Shown: positions 59,706 to 64,000 of the stretch, one piece after another
Position numbering within the stretch: position 1 is the first letter of the stretch
Layout of the letters: each line of letters begins with the position of its first letter
Made by a program: the position numbers and the translations under genes
Notes under the pieces: generated by a model
The model's input: only the letters and a program-made list of their open reading frames with translations
The model's database searches: none
Told to the model about the DNA's origin: nothing
Origin: Farysia itapuensis
Lineage: Eukaryota > Basidiomycota > Ustilaginomycetes > Ustilaginales > Ustilaginaceae
Direction: 5' to 3'
Assembly (NCBI GenBank): GCA_023212645.1
Contig: JALBYC010000008.1
Location: 1-64,000 of the forward strand
DNA: 64,000 nt

Positions 59706-62355
59706 ATGACGGCCGAAGACAGCGATGGCGGTGGCCACGACGACGACTTTGACGGTGATAATGACGAAGAAGAGAGTACAGCGCAAGCCGGTGGGAGCGG
59801 TGATAGCGCTCTACCACGACGGGCAAAGAGCTGTGCGGAATGTAGGCGTCTGAAGCTGCGGTGTGAGCGTGGATCGCCACCCAATACATGGCCGTGTCTG
59901 CCTTGTCAACGTCGTCAGTGTAGTGCACTGTGTCCTGGATCGACGGCCAGTGTCTCCAAAAAGGCAGCGACAGAGCGTATGCTACGGCACTTTCGTAGTC
60001 GTGTAACGGAGCTGGAGCAGTCGCTGGCGCAGAAGCAAGCACAACTCGATGCTACCACACAAGCATCGACCACCTACCGTTCCAACGGCATACACAACAT
60101 GGAGGAAGACGGCATCGACACCACAGACTGGGCATCTGTCAACACTGCACAGTCCATTTTCCCCGCGACCGAGACGAGTCAAAGCAGCTTTGTACAGACG
60201 CAACCACAGAACTTCTTGGTCACGACTACAGCTCAGTCTGTCTCTTCCTCGAGCCACCCGCCAGCAGCGTCGACTCCTCGTTCCGACTCCTCTGCGCAAG
60301 CTGGGCTGCTGCCCACGGCATTCGATCTTGCATCGTCTGCCACCACGTCACAGCAACAAGACAGTTTCGCGAGAGCGATGAGATCTTCCTCCGAGGCTTC
60401 CGTCTCTGTCGAGCCAGGCAATGCTCGACTTGACTTGCACGACGACGAGAGGCTGATTGCTAGTCAGAATGGAGCCTCTTATCTCGGACGCTCCGCTGGA
60501 CCGCTGTTCTCGCACAATTCGCCTTCGGTAGACTGTAATATTCCGGTAAGTTGTCAGCAGTGCGACAAGCCGACTCAACACTTGTGGACTGACGTTGCTT
60601 TACTGTCATCTCAGCAGCCACCACAGGCCGATGACGACTTGTGCTCACGAGCGCATCAAAATGTTCTGCCTGTCCACCTCTCCGGGGCGCTACGCCTACT
60701 GGATGTCTATGCAGAGTGTATTACGTGGATGTATACGCCGATCGATGTTGACCAGGTTCGTTCTATTGTGCTTGCCATTTACTCACGCCAACGGATTGTG
60801 GGGCGAGACGAGCTTTGTCTGGCATGCTTTGCGCTGGCATTGGGTGCGTTGTTTGCCGCTTCCCACGTGTCGCAAGTTCGATCTGGCATACTTGAAGACC
60901 ACGGCTCGCCGGCAGAGAGCAGCACTGCGCAAGAGCTTGGCGACCAGAGCACTCGCTTGTTCTCATTTGCCTATACACACTTTAGCAGTCTCGACATCAT
61001 GTCTGGCTTGCTTTCGCGGCCGACGCTGGAATGGGCGTGTGCAGCGCACTTGTGCACGAGTTACTTGCTTTCCTATGGTCAAACACCGCAGTCGAACGTG
61101 GCATGGCAGGTGCTGGGCATGGGCATTCGCCTTGGCGTGGCGCAGGGCTTTCATCGAAATCAGGACGTGATTGACGGCGCATCATCGACGACCATGCTGC
61201 GCCAGCATGCGCAGAACCGGGCTTTTTGGGAACTGATGCTGTATGAGCGTCTACAGTCTCTCAACTTTGGCCGTCCCGCGATGCTTCCAAGCAACGTGAC
61301 TGCGCATCGACCCTTTTCCACCTTTCGCCCAGAATCGGGCACAGCAGCCAATCCGAACGCCTTTCACGCGGTCAAGTACGACTTGTGCGAGCTTTACAGC
61401 GAGATCAACGATGTGTTGAGCAAAGACACGCTGCCTGCGCACACCCTCGTGATGGAACTAGACGCTCGAGTGCGAGCGTTGCTCGAAGACCTAGCTGATT
61501 TTCTACGCCTGGATCGTGCGTGCCCTGTCATGTCTCGCAGCACAGCGGCGATCGTGCTCCCTCAGAGGCACATGCTGTTCCTACTGGTGCACAAGGCTTT
61601 GCTCTTCCTCCATCGACCTTTTTTCATGCAGGCCATCCGACGTGGTGCACGTCGTGCCAATAGCGAGCCAATGCTAAGTCCAGTCTCTGCTTCTTTTGCC
61701 GCCGCTGTAAGTGCATGCCGGCTTTTCTGTGGTACAGACCAAGAACGCTGACGCTGGCGAGTATACAGTTTACGAGTGCGCGCGAACATACGCTTCTGTT
61801 TCAGAGCGGACTGCAGCAATGTCCGCGCGTCATGTCGTGGTGGTTTTTCGTCTTCCACCTGTACACGGCGGCGCTGGTGCAGGCGCAGATTCCACTCTGT
61901 CATCCCAACAGTATTCTATCGCAGCAGTCGCAGGCCGACTTTCATCTCTCGTAAGTCGCTTCAAGTAGTCGCGGGAGGCAATGTTCTGATTCTTGACGGT
62001 TCTTGCAGGTGTCAGCTGATGGCGCAAGCTGCGAAATTCTCGAGCTTGGGCAAGCGAGCGTACGAGCTCCTCATTCCGCTTCAGACCGAGGTGCGCAAGA
62101 GTATTGCAGGACGACGAGTGAGAGAGACAGCGGCACAGGACAGCTCGGTACCGTTGAGCTACATCCTGACGTCGGAAGCTGCCTCCATCGGCGTCTCCGC
62201 TGGCAACGGACAGGACTCTACCATGGCGACAGACTGGACTGCCCTCGACCCGCTCTTTCAAGCGGCATTGTACTGGTACGTAGCACACACCTGTCTGCAA
62301 CTCTTACTCAAACTAACTTTGCGCTGCGAAACACAGGTGTCAGCCAACGACGTGA
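59706..62355 (+). CDS. Zn2Cys6 fungal transcription factor
   Basis: Exons 59706-61706, 61769-61950, 62009-62275 and 62337-62355 give 822 residues. After an acidic start, the binuclear zinc cluster is at about residues 43-76: CAECRRLKLRCERGSPPNTW, PCLPCQRRQCSALC. A coiled-coil follows (ERMLRHFRSRVTELEQSLAQ), the usual dimerisation element. Residues about 325-700 form the fungal-specific regulatory domain, with the conserved AQGFHRNQD region and NRAFWELMLYERLQSLNFGR. The last acceptor is uncertain: GTGTCAG contains a second AG six bases later that would give a different, roughly 33-residue tail. It lies at the end of the hydrolase group and is its likely regulator. Confidence 0.9.
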
Positions 62356-62827
62356 AGTATGGTACTATCGGGCCGAATTCACGGACTGTGGTTATAAACA
62401 TAAATCGGGACGAGGATCGTATGACGCCACACAGTGATTGTGAAAGCCTAATTGAAATTGAGATTTGAACTTTGAGGCCCAGACTCTTGGCGCGGAAGGG
62501 TACACGGCGGGCAATTCACGCCAAGCCAGGATGCCGAGCCGGCAGATGGCTAATTGGATCGGAAGGGTGGAGAAAAGGCATGCAGGATGAGACAGAAGAC
62601 GTGCAGCCATGCAGGGGATGGGTTCGAGTGAGTCCAGATCGTGTGTGTGTGTGGGACATATGCAGCCGTCCGTATCGTGAGACAATGGCGCTTACCGGAT
62701 ACTCCACTTTGGCGGGCGGGTGCGCGCCTGCCCGTTCCCGTCCGTCAGCGAGATACCTATTCTTACATCCCTCACCTCATTCGCCCTTGCGATTCACCAC
62801 ACCATATCCCTACTCTGCTCGACAAGC
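62356..62827. other. Intergenic region upstream of the UBL3-like gene
   Basis: 472 bp with no supported gene. A (GT)n run lies near 62641-62653. The last 100 bp is a CT/CA-rich leader. Confidence 0.45.
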
Positions 62828-63343
62828 ATGTCGATGCTGGCAAACGAGAAGAGCCGCAAGTCGGTCTGTTCCACCACTTCGGACCATACCCATATGATCA
62901 GCACAGCCACAACCGACTCGTCACCGTCCCAAATCACGGCACCCTCATCACAGTCAGATAGGCGTGCGTCGGCATGTATTCGTCTCGAAACACTGCTCGT
63001 CGGTGGACAGCGCAAGACATGGCGTTTTGATCCACAGACCAGCATCGCTGCCGTACGTCAGCATATATGGACCCACTGGCCAGAAGAATGGCCACAGCCA
63101 CGCCCTCAGTCCGACTCGCTCCTCCGCGTCCTGCATCTGGGCCACATTCTCGACGATTCCTCCCTGACACTGGCATCTCGTGGCATGCGAATCGGCAGTA
63201 TCACCGTCGTACACCTCATCGTTCGAGCCGGTCTGCCCTCAGATCCTCCCAAAGTTCAGCAAGACCCGCCGCTCAAGAAATCAGCCAGTCAGTCCGCAGC
63301 ACAACAGGAACGTACACCAGGCTGCAGCTGTGTCATTTGCTAA
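62828..63343 (+). CDS. Membrane-anchored ubiquitin-fold protein, UBL3/MUB-like
   Basis: 171 residues from the ATG at 62828 (MSMLANEKSRKS); upstream codons are open only from a GTG. Residues about 50-140 form a ubiquitin-like fold: IRLETLLVGGQRKTWRFDPQ, then a HIWTHWPEEWPQ helix end, LLRVLHLGHILDDSSLTLAS and ITVVHLIVRAGLP. The WP-x-EW and RVLHLGHIL patterns fit UBL3 (human) and MUB (plant). The C-terminus GCSCVIC is a CAAX box preceded by another Cys, so prenylation plus palmitoylation would fix it to membranes; there is no Gly-Gly end, so it is not conjugated. UBL3 proteins recruit E2 enzymes to membranes and affect protein sorting. Confidence 0.86.
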   Translation: MSMLANEKSRKSVCSTTSDHTHMISTATTDSSPSQITAPSSQSDRRASACIRLETLLVGGQRKTWRFDPQTSIAAVRQHIWTHWPEEWPQPRPQSDSLLRVLHLGHILDDSSLTLASRGMRIGSITVVHLIVRAGLPSDPPKVQQDPPLKKSASQSAAQQERTPGCSCVIC

Positions 63344-63555
63344 GCTGCACGCCATTATACCGCTTTTCTCAAACTGCATCTCTCATGTCGCTCCTTTTCT
63401 TGCTGCCTTCCCCTGCTTTTTACCCCATTTGCATGTCGTCTGCATCGAAATTGCATACTGGCCCCTTCTCGTTGTCACCCTAATCTCCCCTTGCTTGTAT
63501 TCTAGTCGTCTTACTGTATGGAGCCAAGTGTTATTCCCACAATGTTGTGCCAGCT
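63344..63555. other. 3' intergenic region between UBL3-like gene and VPS16
   Basis: About 210 bp with T/C-rich composition; the two genes converge here, so it holds both 3' ends. Confidence 0.5.
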
Positions 63556-64000
63556 TTATTCGTTGAGGCGGTTCATCAGCTGGTTGGCCGTGCTTTGATT
63601 TGGCAGCCGAGCTGCGTAGGCGGTGAGGGCAGCTCGATCGGCCTTGTCCTGAATTTTGACGACGTAGCGTAACGCTTCCTGCACCTGGTTCTGCTCCACC
63701 AGCGCTGCCACAATTGGAGTATACCCCACCGGCGGACGCTTGGCATTTGCTTTTGATGGCGCAGTCACAGTCAGCATACGTACGCGCGGCGCAAGGCGAT
63801 GTGGGGGGTTGACTTACCAAAGGACCATAGCCCGTCCCAGTCTTTGCTCTGCACTAGCGTCGACATCCGTACGCTCCAGAACCGCTTGTCTGGCACTTTA
63901 AAGTCGGACCGCAGCTTGTCCGCTTTTTTAGCCATGTTGCGCAGCAGTAGTTCCCGAATGGTCTCGTTGAGCGACAGACCGACCAACTTGGCCCGCCCGG
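63556..64000 (-). CDS. VPS16: Vacuolar sorting protein Vps16, C-terminal part (cut by window edge)
   Basis: Two exons are visible: 63818 to beyond 64000, and the last exon 63556-63749, joined across a 68-nt intron (GTAAGT donor, CAAAAG acceptor). The readable protein runs LVGLSLNETIRELLLRNMAK, then ADKLRSDFKVPDKRFWSVRM, LVQSKDWDGLWSFANAKRPP and VGYTPIVAALVEQNQVQEAL. It matches the C-terminal helical solenoid of Vps16, especially KSDFKVPDKRFxxxK and the PIGYxPFVE region. Vps16 is a core subunit of the HOPS and CORVET tethering complexes in endosome-to-vacuole fusion. The rest of the gene lies to the right of the window. Confidence 0.92.

Overview
The window is nuclear DNA of a fungus, most likely a basidiomycete of the smut lineage (Ustilaginomycetes). 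The evidence is long open frames with few introns, short introns of about 55-77 nt with GTRNGT donors and CTGAC-like branch sites, CT-rich leaders, and typical fungal families (SSU1, PDR transporter, ATO transporter, Zn2Cys6 and GATA factors, Mim1, Rho3). The class is an inference from style, not a database match. I count 27 protein genes. I see no rRNA, tRNA, CRISPR array or transposon.

Layout. 1-6.4 kb holds a sulfite pump (SSU1-like), an MFS sugar transporter and a glutathione transferase; the leader of the MFS gene is repeated perfectly at the left edge, so a paralogue probably lies just outside. 6.7-30.3 kb is mostly housekeeping: RPL11, a disordered orphan, a giant RA-PH protein, SSL2/XPB, RHO3, MIM1, an F-box protein, CDC16/APC6 and a mitochondrial dicarboxylate-type carrier. 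31-35 kb holds a 2-hydroxyacid dehydrogenase with an odd N-terminus, a 2H phosphoesterase and a GRE2-like reductase, with a dense palindromic motif cluster between the first two. 35.5-51.3 kb holds a full-size PDR ABC transporter, a GATA factor, a P5B ATPase and DED1.

51.7-62.4 kb is the most interesting part. An epoxide-hydrolase-like enzyme, an ATO acetate/ammonia-type transporter, a binuclear amidohydrolase, a protein fusing a fumarylacetoacetate-hydrolase domain to an alpha/beta hydrolase, a small cytochrome b5 protein and a Zn2Cys6 regulator lie side by side. Their intergenic regions carry CCG-N5-CGG sites of the kind bound by zinc-cluster dimers. I read this as a candidate catabolic cluster with its own regulator; the substrate is unknown. 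The window ends with a UBL3-like CAAX protein and the 3' end of VPS16.

Exon boundaries of the spliced genes were worked out by hand from splice signals, reading frame and family conservation; every proposed spliced gene has a length divisible by three. Starts were moved to the first sensible ATG wherever an open frame begins upstream at TTG or GTG.
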